DNA of 64,000 nucleotides, from the NCBI GenBank assembly GCA_018398585.1, contig JAGTTD010000001.1, positions 8,682,501 through 8,746,500 of the forward strand, given 5' to 3'. Within the stretch, counting starts at the first letter, position 1, and the number at the start of each line of letters is the position of its first letter. The position numbers were made by a program, and so were the translations under genes. The notes under the pieces are model-generated. The model saw nothing but the letters and a program-made list of their open reading frames with translations. It was not told the DNA's origin and searched no databases. The DNA is from Simmondsia chinensis (Eukaryota; Streptophyta; Magnoliopsida; Caryophyllales; Simmondsiaceae). Below, piece by piece: positions 11,101-21,938 of this stretch.

Positions 11101-14100
11101 TTTTTTATACCATTTGATTTCCTAGTTGTGGAACCCATGAAGTTCGGTTTAGTACTCCTCACTTTTCCATTTACCAAATTTCACCATTTTGGCTAGCAAG
11201 CAGGTGGCGGAGAGGGAATTATAATCTAGGATCTCTTCTCCTAGGCCTCAGCCTTGGCATTGTTTTTTGAGTTATCAATATTTCGCTTTAACTCTTCGAA
11301 ATTGTTTTCTTTTTTTTTTCTTTTTTTTTTTTCCTGTGTTGTTCTCTGGTTGTTTCCAGTTTCATTGACGGAACTAAGAATTAAGTCACTTCTATATATG
11401 AAGTTATATTCTAATTATATTTATTGTTGATTAATGCATGTGGTTATTATATGTATGCAGCCGAGTTTTTCCCTGATAGATCTGAAGTGCAATGTCTCCA
11501 TAGATGGCAGAAGGTTCTTAATCCTGATCTCATTAAAGGGCCATGGACTCAAGAGGTTAGCAACCTATTTCTTCTTCATACTTTCTGTTAATTGCAGATC
11601 AGGATATTACATTTGCAGTTCTTTCTGTTGCTTGCAGGAAGATGATAAAATTATGGAGTTAGTAGCAAAATATGGTCCAACAAAATGGTCTGTAATAGCA
11701 AAGTCTTTACCAGGGCGCATTGGAAAACAATGCCGAGAGAGGTAACTTTATTGACTGCTTTTAGCGTCTTGGTTATGAGCTTTTATTTTCCCCCTCTGTA
11801 CTTGTAATTCATACTATGTATTTATATATATTAGGTTGGTAATGAGTAGGGGTGTATTTGAGCCGAACCCGAGCCTGCTGGGCTTGAGGCTCAGCTCGTT
11901 TGCATTAAGCGTGGCTTGGGCTCTGCTCGAAGCTTGCCGAGCTTGGAAAGTTCAAGCTCGAGCTTGGCTTGTCAAAAGCTTGGGCTTGGCTTGGCTCGAT
12001 CCAAGTTGGATGAGCTTTGAATTAAACTTGCAATCTTTCAGCTCATTTAAGCTCAATTTAGGCTCGTTTAGGCTCGAACTCAGCTCATTTAGGTTAAAAT
12101 TGGCTTTATTGGGCAATATTTAATCAAAAATATTATATTAAGAAAGGCTCGCTTAGGCTCATTTAGGCTCGTGAGTCTACGAGCTCAAGCTTCACTAAGC
12201 TCAGGCTTGGCTCGATAAGCTAAACGAGTTGGCTTGAGCTCAAAGGGAGCGAGCCTTTCGAGCTTTATAACCTCGCGAGCCGGCTCGGCTCACTTACACC
12301 CCTAGTAAGGAGGGGATGTGCGATATTTTCCTGCTAGTTGGATTCGATCTTGGGTGGCGTCTTTAGCCTCCGGCAATCATGACCAAACTAGTCATTCTTT
12401 ATTTTGGATTTCTCGTTTACCGCCACTATTGTTAGTGTCATGTTTTACTTTCACCCAAGCTAAAACTTTTTAAGATCATCCAGACATACTGCACAATGTT
12501 TCTTCAACCATTTTAAATAACAATGACTAGAAAATTGATGGTTACTGCGTTACCCAATATTTGCAGGTGGCACAACCATTTGAATCCACATATCAAAAAG
12601 GACGCTTGGACACTGGAAGAAGAGCTAGCCCTCATGAATGCTCACAGAATACACGGAAATAAGTGGGCTGAAATAGCTAGAGTCCTACCTGGAAGGTATA
12701 TTCAGACACATTGATGGGAGTTGTTGAAATATTTAGGTCTCTTTTGGTTGCCACGGGAATTAAATTCCCCCAGGAAGTTGTATTTCCAGGTTCATTACCC
12801 GGCAGTAATGCACCGGATCCCATTAGAACTCCGAAGTTAAGCATGCTTGGGTGAAAGTAGTACTAAGTTGGGTGACTTCTTGGGAATTCCTCGTGTTGCC
12901 AACCCTATAAGGTTGGGGGTCTTTGGAAGCAGCCTCTCGGCAGGTTACACTCTAAAGGAGTAAGGCTGCATATACCCCCACCCAAAGACCCTGCTTAGGT
13001 GGGAGCTCTTGAGGCACCGGGTCTGTTGTTGTTGTTGTTGTAGGGAAGTTGTATTTCCCTGGAATTCAATCCTATGTCAACTTCTTAGGAAGTGGGTAAA
13101 AGATGTTTGGTTGTCAAGATGGGAAATAGAACTTCCTTGCAGAAGCTGGTTAAAAACGAAGGAATTAGAACTTACCTGGGGGTGCTAGGTAAGTTACTTC
13201 CTACATTTTTAACCAGCTTCTGCAAGAAAGTTATATTTTCCATCTGCATTTTGAAGGAGTTGGAAATTTCTAAGTAATTTCTACTTTCCGCATTCGTCCA
13301 ATTTCCTGCCAACCAAATAAGAGCCCAAATCTGTACTTTTCATGAATTTCTACTTCTTGCATTTACTTCCTCCATACCAAACAAGGTCTTAAACTAAAGA
13401 ATATTTTGTATTTGAAATATTGTTTCCGTTTTTGACATCTAGAGATAGATAATGTGGCCCGATTAATTCACAAATGGGGATGCTTAGTGTGTGATATCTT
13501 CTTGTGCTGAGTGTCTGGAGAAGACATAGGCTGAATAGGTAAAAGTTGATGGGAACTGTTATAAGGCTCTCTACTTCTCAAAATGGTTCAGGTGTTAGTA
13601 CCAATCTCAGTGCTACCTGAAACACTGATCACATAGCAGTGTCCCTTTCTCGCTTAAAACAGCCAATATTGCCTGTATGAAACTTTGGAGGCATCCATTC
13701 CGAATCTTGGTTCAGGCCAGGGAGAATCCGAGTCAAGCCCTGGAGAAAATTTGAGGTTCCTTTCTAGCATGTCTGATTCTTATGTCAGACTATGGGGAAG
13801 TTTTTGTTATATGTTGATTTTTTTAAGCAAGGAAGAATGATGAAGATAGAGGAGAAAATATCAAGATCTAGATTTAAGATCTTTGATGATAGCTTGAATT
13901 CTTGTTATCTTTATATTTTAGAATTTTTAACTAGGTTCAAATTTCATTGGATAGAATTTTCTTTATTTGGTATTTATTTGATTAGTTGTTATTATCAGTT
14001 TAGGAGTTTCTTTTATCAGGACTCTAGTTTATTCTCTGTAAATACTGATGTAAGCAAAGCTTAAAGACATTAGACTACTTCAAATGAATTCAATTTATTT

Positions 14101-15784
14101 CTGTTGTTAAGCATATGGCTAATTAAAGATAAACACAAGGATACTTAGTTGGTTGGGCATCGGGTTGTTAAACTATCCTCCTAGCCACAGGAATGCCTAA
14201 GAACCCCTTCGATTATTTATCACATCATTTCTTACTGATCATGGTTTGGTGGTTTAATGACATGATGCTAATGAATCCTTGGTCTAATAGTAGAATGCAA
14301 CCAAGGTTGAGGCCTTACAACAAAAGGTTCTGTAAAAGACTTCAAGAGGGGCGTCTTACCCTCCTCTTATGTTGGTGAAAATATTAAGGTTGCCCTGCGG
14401 TCCTGGCTGCATATGTCACATATCATCATATCTTGATTACTAGCCAAATGTTAAAGGCCTTTTGAAATATTCCCATGAATGAACCTTTAAGATGAAAAGC
14501 TCATCATTCCATGTTGTGTAATTGATGGTCGTCTTCTGAAAAAGTGTACAGTTAGCTGCTAAATAGTTCTTGTGAGCTTCATTATGCTTTAAACAATATG
14601 CTTCAATTCTTCCTGTTCCATGGCTTTATGTTAATATACACTTTTTATCTAACTTATGCAGGACTGATAATGCGATAAAGAATCATTGGAACAGTTCTTT
14701 GAAGAAAAAACTCGATTTTTACTTGGCCACTGGCAAACTTCCACCTGTACCAAAGAGCAGTCATCAAAGTAATGGAAAAGAAATGCAGACACCCACAACG
14801 AGTGGGAAAATGCTTGCTTTGTCAAATAAGGAGTCTGATTCATCAGCTCAAACTTCAACGGCAACAACTGATGTATGTAAACTAGAAGAAGGTAAAAATC
14901 AATTTGGTTCTTCTGCTCCAAACCGAGAAATTGGTCTTACGTCGAGCAATTCGCCAGATGAGTCTGCCAGTTCTGTGGGTGCAGAAGGTAACCTACTGTC
15001 ATCGAATATAGGCTGTAGCTGTTCAGATGCTTTGCCGAAATCTGAGAAAGACGAGGTTGACGATAAAGTTGATCGAAGTAAGGTCGCCACAATTGATCAA
15101 AGTAAGGTCGTCACAATTGATCAAAGTAAGGCCGTAAGCACAATATTACAGCCCGAGTTTCTAACTTATGGTGCATTATACTATAAGCCACCACCGGTTG
15201 AATGTTGTAGTCCACCAGTCTCAAATTTTGCTAACGCGTACTGCTCGCAGCATGAATGCAACTCAACACAAATTATGTCACCTGTAAGCTTCTTCACTCC
15301 ACCTTCTCTGAAGAGCAATGGTTTCTCTGCTCAGAGCCCAGAATCTATATTAAGAATTGCCGCTAAGACTTTCCCCAATACTCCGTCCATATTTAGAAAG
15401 AGAAAAGCATCAGTTCAGACTCCAAATAGTTCCTATAGAACATGCAAGTCTGACGAGTACCTGATCACAGACAGATGTATGATTTCTTCAGCAAAGGATC
15501 AAATGGAAAAACCTGTGTTTGAGGAGGGGATTTCCAGTCCAATTCCAGCATCTCGGGGCTCCACTGCAGTTGAGTTTTGTAGTGGCAAGGCTTTTAATGC
15601 ATCCCCTCCATATCGATTAAGAACAAAACGCTCACCCATCTTCAAATCAGTGGAGAAACAACTTGAATTCACATTAACTAAAGAAAAAGAAAGCGGGAAC
15701 ACAACGTCTTTGGGTGTCCCATTTAAGGGCAATCCTGCAGTCAGAGAAGATATCACAAACACGACAAAGATGGGTGTGACCTAG
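8113..15784 (+). CDS. MYB3R: MYB3R three-repeat MYB transcription factor (MYB3R-3/5-like), 7 exons
   Basis: Exons: 8113-8270, 9419-9470, 9618-9675, 11461-11555, 11638-11741, 12567-12695 and 14662-15784. All introns are GT-AG and phases fit, giving 1719 nt (572 residues). The three c-MYB-type repeats are R1 about 62-111, R2 113-163 and R3 165-214, with all nine spaced tryptophans (W66, 86, 105; 118, 138, 157; 170, 189, 208). R3 ends TDNAIKNHWNSSLKKKL. The C-terminal half has a Ser/Pro-rich stretch with the segment SILRIAAKTFPNTPSIFRKRK near 425-447, a likely nuclear signal RKRK at 444-447, and the conserved SPIFKSVEKQLEF. These resemble the G2/M-regulating MYB3R family, nearer the repressor-type MYB3R-3/5 than the activators, by memory only. 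The ATG is the first in frame after the leader. Introns 5 and 6 carry transposons; coding sequence is intact. Confidence 0.95.
11847..12304. mobile_element. hAT-type MITE in MYB3R intron 5
   Basis: Terminal inverted repeats start TAGGGGTGTA at both ends and extend about 23 bp with few mismatches. The flanks are GTAATGAG (11839-11846) and GTAAGGAG (12305-12312), an 8-bp target duplication with one difference, as hAT elements make. The interior is an array of GAGCTCG, GGCTTG and GGCTC words on both strands and encodes no transposase. It lies wholly within the intron. Confidence 0.88.
12736..13326. mobile_element. foldback MITE in MYB3R intron 6, split by a SINE
   Basis: The left end GGTCTCTTTTGGTTG and the right end (read on the other strand) GGGCTCTTATTTGGTTGG form imperfect terminal inverted repeats. 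Inside, 13136-13155 and 13206-13225 are perfect 20-bp inverted arms. The left flank is TTA; the right flank is AAA, so a TTA-type target duplication is only possible. The 256-bp SINE at 12788-13043 inserted into it later. The ends resemble PIF/Harbinger-type MITEs, but the superfamily is not certain. Confidence 0.6.
12788..13043 (+). mobile_element. 5S rRNA-derived SINE with RTE-LINE-type tail (copy 1)
   Basis: A perfect 15-bp target duplication, GGAAGTTGTATTTCC, flanks it at 12773-12787 and 13044-13058. The head, about 12790-12903, matches plant 5S rRNA nearly end to end, including GCACCGGATCCCAT, AGAACTCCGAAGTTAAGC, GTAGTACTA and GGGAATTCCTCGTGTTGC, so the box A / intermediate / box C promoter region is retained with substitutions. 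The tail from about 12910 contains GGTTGGGGGTC, AAGGCTGCATA and CTTGAGGCACCGGGTCTG and ends in (TTG)n. The same tail occurs at the end of the RTE LINE at 22765-23785. It is therefore a mobile SINE, not a 5S gene. Confidence 0.88.
15068..15139 (+). repeat. three tandem 24-bp units inside MYB3R exon 7
   Basis: Three consecutive 24-base units encode VDRSKVAT, IDQSKVVT and IDQSKAVS (residues 335-358 with their junctions). The frame is kept. The second and third units are closest in sequence, which suggests recent stepwise duplication. The repeat lies in the poorly conserved linker between the MYB repeats and the conserved C-terminal motifs. Confidence 0.85.
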
Positions 15785-16776
15785 CTAGAATCTTGTGAGT
15801 TCCTTTCTGCCCTTTGTCTCTAACATGGTACCAAACAAAAGGTTGCTACGTAACAATACGTACTTATGCAATGATGCTTTTGTAATCGCCTCAATTAAAT
15901 CTGTATTTTTTTCATTGTAGTAACTTATAAATGCGGGTACATATTAAAAACTATCAAAGCATATTAAAATTAATGATTTTATGACTTTTTATTCAGTTTT
16001 TTGTAAATATAAGGTTTAAAGGCTACTTATGTTCCCTAAAGAACTCTAACAAGATCGCAGTGATCCCATGTGGCCTGCCACACCAGGAATGTGGCAACAA
16101 CATGACCCCATGCTGCGATAGTAGCAACAATAAGAGTCAGTTTTCTTGTACATATATTGTTTTTTTTCTGTATGAGAAATAGAGAGTTATTTCTTTATAT
16201 TCCTTATAAAGTTATGCTATATCACTAATTTGTTTTTAGTGCATCCCTTCATTGTCGGTTTTGAATTGCATTGTTAACTGTGTTCTGAAGCTTGAATTAT
16301 TACTTTACATCAAAATGATCTCCAAAGTCTTAGTTTCATCAAACACAACCCTAAATTGTTGGTTTTTATTAATTAGACTCGCCATTCCTTGGAAAAGTTT
16401 TAAGTCCATTTGTCACTGGAATCATGAACAATTTAAACCACAAGAAATGTGCATGATTCTGATTGCTAATGGAGTAAAAATACTTGGTCGGAATTGTGAT
16501 GGATGATTTAATTAATACATCTATTAAAACTAAAATTTCAGACGTCACTTGGATTCCAGCGAATGTATTTAACCTTAAAAGAAAAACAAGATGCCAATTA
16601 TCTGATCGTAGTCCTCTTAGTGGTGGGACCACATGCTGCCTACTTGGACTTTTATGTTTATTGATTTTTTTTTATGGATACGGGACTGAGAGAGAATTTG
16701 AACCAATACTCTTTTGATTTGAGGCTTCAACCTGGACAGTGTTTAATACAAGATCACGCCCTCATTGATGCATTAT
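15785..16776 (+). other. MYB3R 3' UTR and downstream spacer
   Basis: The AT-rich sequence right after the stop includes AATTAAA at about 15893 and AATAAA-like words nearby, so polyadenylation probably falls within the first 150-250 bases. Beyond that I see no gene or clear repeat up to the SINE at 16792. Confidence 0.45.
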
Positions 16777-16791
16777 TACTGATTGAAGTAT

Positions 16792-16905
16792 TGCCTAACA
16801 CCCTTGTGCTCTATTGGTTGGGAAGGCTTTAGGCCATCCCTAGGGCCCCAAGCTCGAGGCATCGCCCCATTCCCCTTGTAATGGCATTACCAATATAAAA
16901 AAAAA
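16792..16905 (+). mobile_element. short SINE with poly(A) tail
   Basis: A perfect 15-bp duplication TACTGATTGAAGTAT flanks it (16777-16791 and 16906-16920). The 114-bp body ends in a run of nine A after CAATAT. It carries weak A-box and B-box-like segments (TATTGGTTGGGAAGG and AAGCTCGAGGC) about 30 bp apart, so a tRNA-derived head is possible but degenerate. Target duplication plus the A tail show it was inserted by LINE machinery. Confidence 0.75.
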
Positions 16906-16920
16906 TACTGATTGAAGTAT

Positions 16921-17958
16921 GTGAACACCCATGGATGTCTAATATGTCCAGTGATTGTTGCATGCGCAGGATGTGTTATCCACTAAGGTCCAACATATTC
17001 TAGGGTTCTGAAGTTTGAGCACACTGTTGCACGGAACTGGAGATCTTTAACAGTATGTAAGAGTACTTTTTTTTTGCCAAGTGTCTGATTCCTTCATTTT
17101 TTTTTTCCGGATACCAGTGTGTCTGGGTCATTTGTTTGCATCTTGATTCCTTGGGTTGCACGGACCATTCATTTTGAAATTTTCTTACATGTACCCGGAC
17201 CTATCAATTCAGGTAGCAAACGGTGGAAAATCTTTACCACTTGAGCTTAATGTCTAACTCGTTCTCAAACACAACCTGTTATCAAAGGAACCAATTACCA
17301 CTGCAATTTGTCTCTTTGTTCCCCGCTTTTATATGATTGACCCAGGTCTCTTTGGTATGAGTTGCCTTTAAGTATTGCAACTTTGTCGCTAATTATCGAA
17401 AAAACCATAGACAGGGAACTAGACCACCTCATACCTCGTCTATATTTTATTAAGAACATGTTTTGTTTTGAGGTAGAAATAAGGGAGAAACATTTAATGA
17501 TACAACCATTCTTGGGGACCTAAAATTTTTTCAAGGGGTAAGCTTTGCTCTTGTTTGGTAATTAAGGGTTAAAAGGCCAATGGTTTGACCATGGATCATA
17601 ACTTCGTAAACTTGTATGTACAATAGGTCAACCGTCAATGCTTGTTTGGTCAACCATATAGACATGTTAGTCTTGGGTTGAGATAATCCATTCCTGACAT
17701 GTTTATATAAGTTAACCTCGTGTCTTTTTAGGTACATGTGAAAAAGTTGAATTCATTCAAGTCAAAGTAAAAATAAAATTTTGGTACATTACTATTTTGA
17801 TCTGAGTTGATTCAACTTGTTCATCTAATTAGTTGAAGCGGCTTGATTCCCTAACTAATATGGGTCGGTTCATTAACGAATCAGTTCTTGTGATGCTTTC
17901 TTGAACTAAGTCAACTTGTGACCGATCCGTTTGCCACCTCTGGCGGTAACCTCCACAT
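16921..17958. other. intergenic spacer without a recognised gene
   Basis: AT-rich sequence with two T-runs near 17068-17106. No open frame with a recognisable domain and no clear terminal or tandem repeats were found. Confidence 0.4.
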
Positions 17959-18075
17959 AGGAACATACCTAGTGTCTCAAGGGCTCCCGCCTACAGCAGG
18001 GTCTTTGGGGGGGGGGGCAGATGTACGCAGCCTTTCCCCTTCAAGGTGTTAACCTGAAGAGAGGCTGTTTCCCAG
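17959..18075 (-). mobile_element. antisense RTE/SINE tail fragment
   Basis: Read on the minus strand it contains AACAGCCTCTCTTCAGGTTAA, AGGCTGCGTACATC and the CACTAGGTATGTTCCT end. The same order and wording appear in the SINE at 39741-39975 and in the RTE LINE tail. The 5S head is absent, so this is either a 5'-truncated SINE or a LINE tail. A G-run (about 18008-18018) interrupts it. Confidence 0.65.
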
Positions 18076-19080
18076 TATTTTTACACAAGGGGGAGTAGTG
18101 GGACACTTTTAACGTATATTGGGGAAAAAGTTTTCAGGGATTAATAATTAGCTTTTTTAATTTTCCCTAAAACAAAAGGGGAAATATTTTTTGGGAGTAA
18201 CAGTTAACCCCTTTTAATCCAATACCAAACATAGCCTGACATGAAAAGTTGGTTATTGAGATTCGTATTCGAGCCCTCACGGTCATAGGAATCAATTACT
18301 GGGATTTGTACTGAAGACCTCATGGTCACAACATGGAATCAACTATTCCGACTTGAATTACTTACGGCTATTAGTGAAAGATCCACGTATATTTTCATAC
18401 TCTTAGCACTTGTATATGGGCAGGCTAAGCATTTCGTCGAATGGCGGATACGAGCACGTTCAAGACACAATTTTGGTTCCAAAGACATCGAAAATCAATT
18501 TGTAAGTTTGTGACATCTACTCTTCTAGAGAATAAAGGGGCTTCATATATAAAAAGAAAAGTTATGTACATTATATTAGATAGCAAAAATAATTGAAAAT
18601 TTTTGTCAATAGTAGGTTTTACTATTCTTCATTCATTGTTGCATTTTCAGTCCCCGAAAAAAAAAAAAAAAAAAATTTGTTGCATTGGTGCAATTTTCAA
18701 CCACCTTGCTGTTTGATGTACATTTTTCAGTTGCTGGAAGAACTGTTGTGATCTTTATTCTTTGCTAGCTATTGTTTGGGTCAAGTTCATATTTTTTTGG
18801 TTAATAACTCCACATGTGTGTCAAAATGTCAATCCTTCATATGAGTTGCAGGAAAGAAGAAACCGACACATAAGCTTAGTGGAGTATTCCGCCTGATGCC
18901 AATTGGTTTTATGATAGAACTTTATTTGGGCTTCTATGTGGATCTCATGTGTGTTAAGTCTGTAGGTAGTGCCTAAAAAAGGCCCGGTGGAATTTAACAT
19001 TTTTAGTCCAAGTTTTTGTGAGCACATATAAAATCAAAAAAATAAAACAAGAAAAAAGAAAAAAACGAAAAGAAGGAAAA
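18076..19080. other. intergenic spacer
   Basis: It holds an A-run (about 18657-18675) and an A/G-rich stretch at 19030-19080. I recognise no gene here. Confidence 0.4.
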
Positions 19081-19126
19081 AATTTATAAGCATGTCTGGT
19101 AGTTTGCATACTTTGCTCCATACTAT

Positions 19127-19229
19127 TGAGCTTAAAGCTCATAGCCTAGTGGTTAGATTTCCGGTTGCCATAGAAGGCACCGGCGTTCGAATCCCCGCTA
19201 GTGCATTGGCCTCGCCCTGATATTACCGT
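19127..19229 (+). mobile_element. tRNA-derived SINE head
   Basis: A good A box, TAGCCTAGTGG (19142-19152), and a good B box, GTTCGAATCC (about 19185-19195), are spaced as in a tRNA. GAAAAGAAGGAAAA occurs at 19067-19080 and 19230-19243 and could be a target duplication, but it is low-complexity and leaves an unusually long stretch before the A box. It does not fold into an evident complete tRNA, so I treat it as a SINE or tRNA relic. Confidence 0.5.
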
Positions 19230-19437
19230 GAAAAGAAGGAAAAGGAGAAAAAGGTAACTTATGATGAGATTGATTTGCCTCAAAGTTTGAAGCCGAGTTG
19301 GAATTTTGAATGAGATTTCCGATTTTGGAATGCATGAAATATTGAGTATGTTTTACGGTCTTAATGTGGATAGGGGTTGTTATCAATGTGTTATTGACAG
19401 AGATATAATGCGACTTGTCATGAATAATAGTCATAAG

Positions 19438-19913
19438 TAGTGTATTTGAGCTGAGTCGAGCCGAGCCCAAGCCTGCCAGGCTTGAGGCTCGGCTGTTAAG
19501 CTCAGCTTGGGCTTGGCTCGAAGATTGCCAAGCTTGAAAAGTTCAGGCTCGAGCTCAGCTCATCAAAAGCTCGGGCTCAACTAGATGTAAGCTCGACGAG
19601 CTTCGAATTAAGCGTGCAATATTCCGACTCAATGAAGCCCAATATAGGCTTGTTTGGGCTTGTTTAAGCTCGAGCTTGGCTCATTTAGGCTCCAATTTGG
19701 TTTCATTATTTAAGCAAATATATTATACTAATAAAGGCTCACTTAGGCTGGTTTACGCTTGCGAACCTATGAGCTTGAGCTTCAATAGGTTGGGGTTGGG
19801 CTCAATAAGCTAAACGAGATGGCTTGGCTCAGCTTAAGTGAGCAGAGCTTTTTGAGTTTTATGCAAGCCAGTTTCAAGGGCTCTCAAGCCGGCTCTGCTG
19901 ATTTACATCACTA
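19438..19913. mobile_element. hAT-type MITE, GAGCC family (copy 2)
   Basis: Flanks are GTCATAAG (19430-19437) and GTCCTAAG (19914-19921), an 8-bp duplication with one difference. The ends TAGTGTATTTGAGC and (other strand) TAGTGATGTAAATCAGC resemble copy 1 in intron 5 with small deletions. The interior has the same GAGCTCG/GGCTTG arrays in the same order. No coding capacity. Confidence 0.82.
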
Positions 19914-20814
19914 GTCCTAAGATTTTATTATGAGCGTTTCTACTGCACAGGCAGGTGATTTCTAAGTATATTTTTTTTGTGATTTTGAGTACATTATTGG
20001 TGATTGGGAGTACATTCTTTACCTAGAGAATTTTACTTTTTTGCATAGTCAAAATTTTTTTCCATTATATTATTCCTTTCGGTAACATTTTTGTCAAGAC
20101 AAACATCATTCCCCAAATATTGTCATTGAAACTTTTGACGCTCAATAAAGGGGTGTGGTGAAGAACTTGGGGTGCGTATTTGTAAGAGAAATTGATCACA
20201 TACAATCTAAGTGTGGGATTTGGATTTATTAGATATAGTTAATAACTTTTAAATTTACAATAAAATTTTTATACTTTTTGGATCTCGTGGTTTCTGCTCT
20301 AATTAATGGGGTCTTCCCATGAAATTTTGGTGTATTATTAGTGTTATTGTTTTATTTTCTGCGTTCCTGATTATGCAGGCGACAAAAGTTTGGTCTTGTA
20401 TAACTGTATTTAGGTCCTAATATATTATTTTCTAATTTTGACTTTTAGTTTATATGAACTAAGAATCAAGTTTAGAAAATTTCTATTTATAAAGAAAATT
20501 TTTAACACATTTCATCTAGAGAACCCGAAGAAAAAGTTGCACCCATTATTTTGACAAATCGTGTAAAATTTCATCGTGCCTTTAGGCCTGACTCACGGAG
20601 TTGGAACTTACGAGATCCACATATAAGTCCAAATGGGGTTTCATCCTAAAACCAATTGACAATAGGTGGAGTAACCCACTAGGCTTATAAGGTGATCTTT
20701 TCTTTCTCTCAACTCCGATGTGGGATTCCACAAGACTCACATGTGGAGTCTTCAACAAATCGTCTCTTTACAATTTTATTTTTTTGGTTAGCATACAGTT
20801 TATTCCTTGGATTG

Positions 20815-21369
20815 TGGCGGGGACAATTGGATGGGGCGGGTACAAGGGTTTTCATCACTATGCTTTTACCCCGCCACTCAAATCTTAGTATTCATCATGA
20901 GTATGAAGTGGACACTCATAGGTGGATATAAACCCATACTCATACTTATTCTACTGCTCATTGGTATCTAACGAGTATTCATTACCTGGCCCATACCTGT
21001 TTCAATTTGTATATCTGATAGTTATCTATATTTGCATGTGATTATTTAAAATTACCTTCTGTAATCTAATCATATTTGATACATTTTTAATAGATAATTG
21101 AGTGTATAAATATCCGTATTTTGTGTTTAAATTAATTACATACCAATTGGGTCAAATAATATGGATTGGATAGGAGGCGGCAATGACGAGTATGGGATTG
21201 GGCGGATCAGGTATAGAGCGGGTACATCATTATACTTATGCTCGCCCTATACCACATGGTAGGTATTTGTAGTTGTACCCTCCTTGTGCCCGTTACCCAT
21301 CTCACTAGCATCCTTATATATCTGGATGCCCGCGGATAACGGGTTTTTTTCTCCCCATTACCGTCCCTA
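20815..21369. mobile_element. probable hAT-type MITE, GGGGCGGG family
   Basis: Flanks are TTGGATTG (20807-20814) and TTGGATTA (21370-21377), an 8-bp duplication with one difference. The left end is TGGCGGGGACAATTGG and the right end on the other strand is TAGGGACGGTAATGG. GGGCGGGTAC-type words recur inside. The terminal match is imperfect, so confidence is moderate. Confidence 0.6.
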
Positions 21370-21911
21370 TTGGATTATTATATATATTACTTAGATGTTT
21401 TTCTACGTGGAACTCAAAAATCAAAGGGGTGGCACTAAGGAATTGTTTGCTCCTATTGATATTGATTTGAACATTAGGTTTTGTATGGTTAAGCTTTTTA
21501 GGCTGTGATGTGTATATTTTGTTCTTTTGTTGCTGTAAGGGTGTTGGGGCCTAGAGGTCATGTTGTTCTTTTCTTTTTGGGGACTTTTTGTTTCTGTGTT
21601 TTGTTTTCCTGGGGTCCCGGTTGTTGGATTGCCGCTCTTGTATTAAGCTCTTGCTCTATACCTATCGAAAAAAATCAGGTGCAACGCTCCTGGATGTGTT
21701 CAGTCAAAGTGTCTTTTCACTCGAGCTAATGCTTGCAAGTCACGAGGTTATTATGTACACATGCTACTGATCTCACCCATGCACTCTCTTGTTGGGTGCT
21801 TCAAGTGGTTCGTGCGTATTGAGCACAACAGAGTAAGGCAACAATTTCACTTTTTGTTTTTTTGTTTTTTTGTTTTTTTTTTTTAAACAATGGTAAGAGG
21901 GTTATCATTTC
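21370..21911. other. spacer before gypsy element G
   Basis: AT-rich DNA with T-rich runs at about 21850-21885. The open frames at 21505-21770 show no recognisable domain and are likely chance. Confidence 0.4.
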
Positions 21912-21938
21912 TGATGCATCATATTTTTATTTGATTTA

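Noticed and set aside
11836..12123. a coding exon within MYB3R intron 5
   Set aside because: The open frame lies in the hAT MITE arrays and the flanking exons join in frame without it.
12790..12903. a genuine 5S rRNA gene
   Set aside because: It has substitutions, no T-run terminator at its end, is fused to a LINE-type tail and is flanked by a target duplication; it is a SINE head.
19127..19229. a functional tRNA gene
   Set aside because: A and B boxes are present but I could not see a complete cloverleaf or a T-run terminator; a SINE head is more likely.
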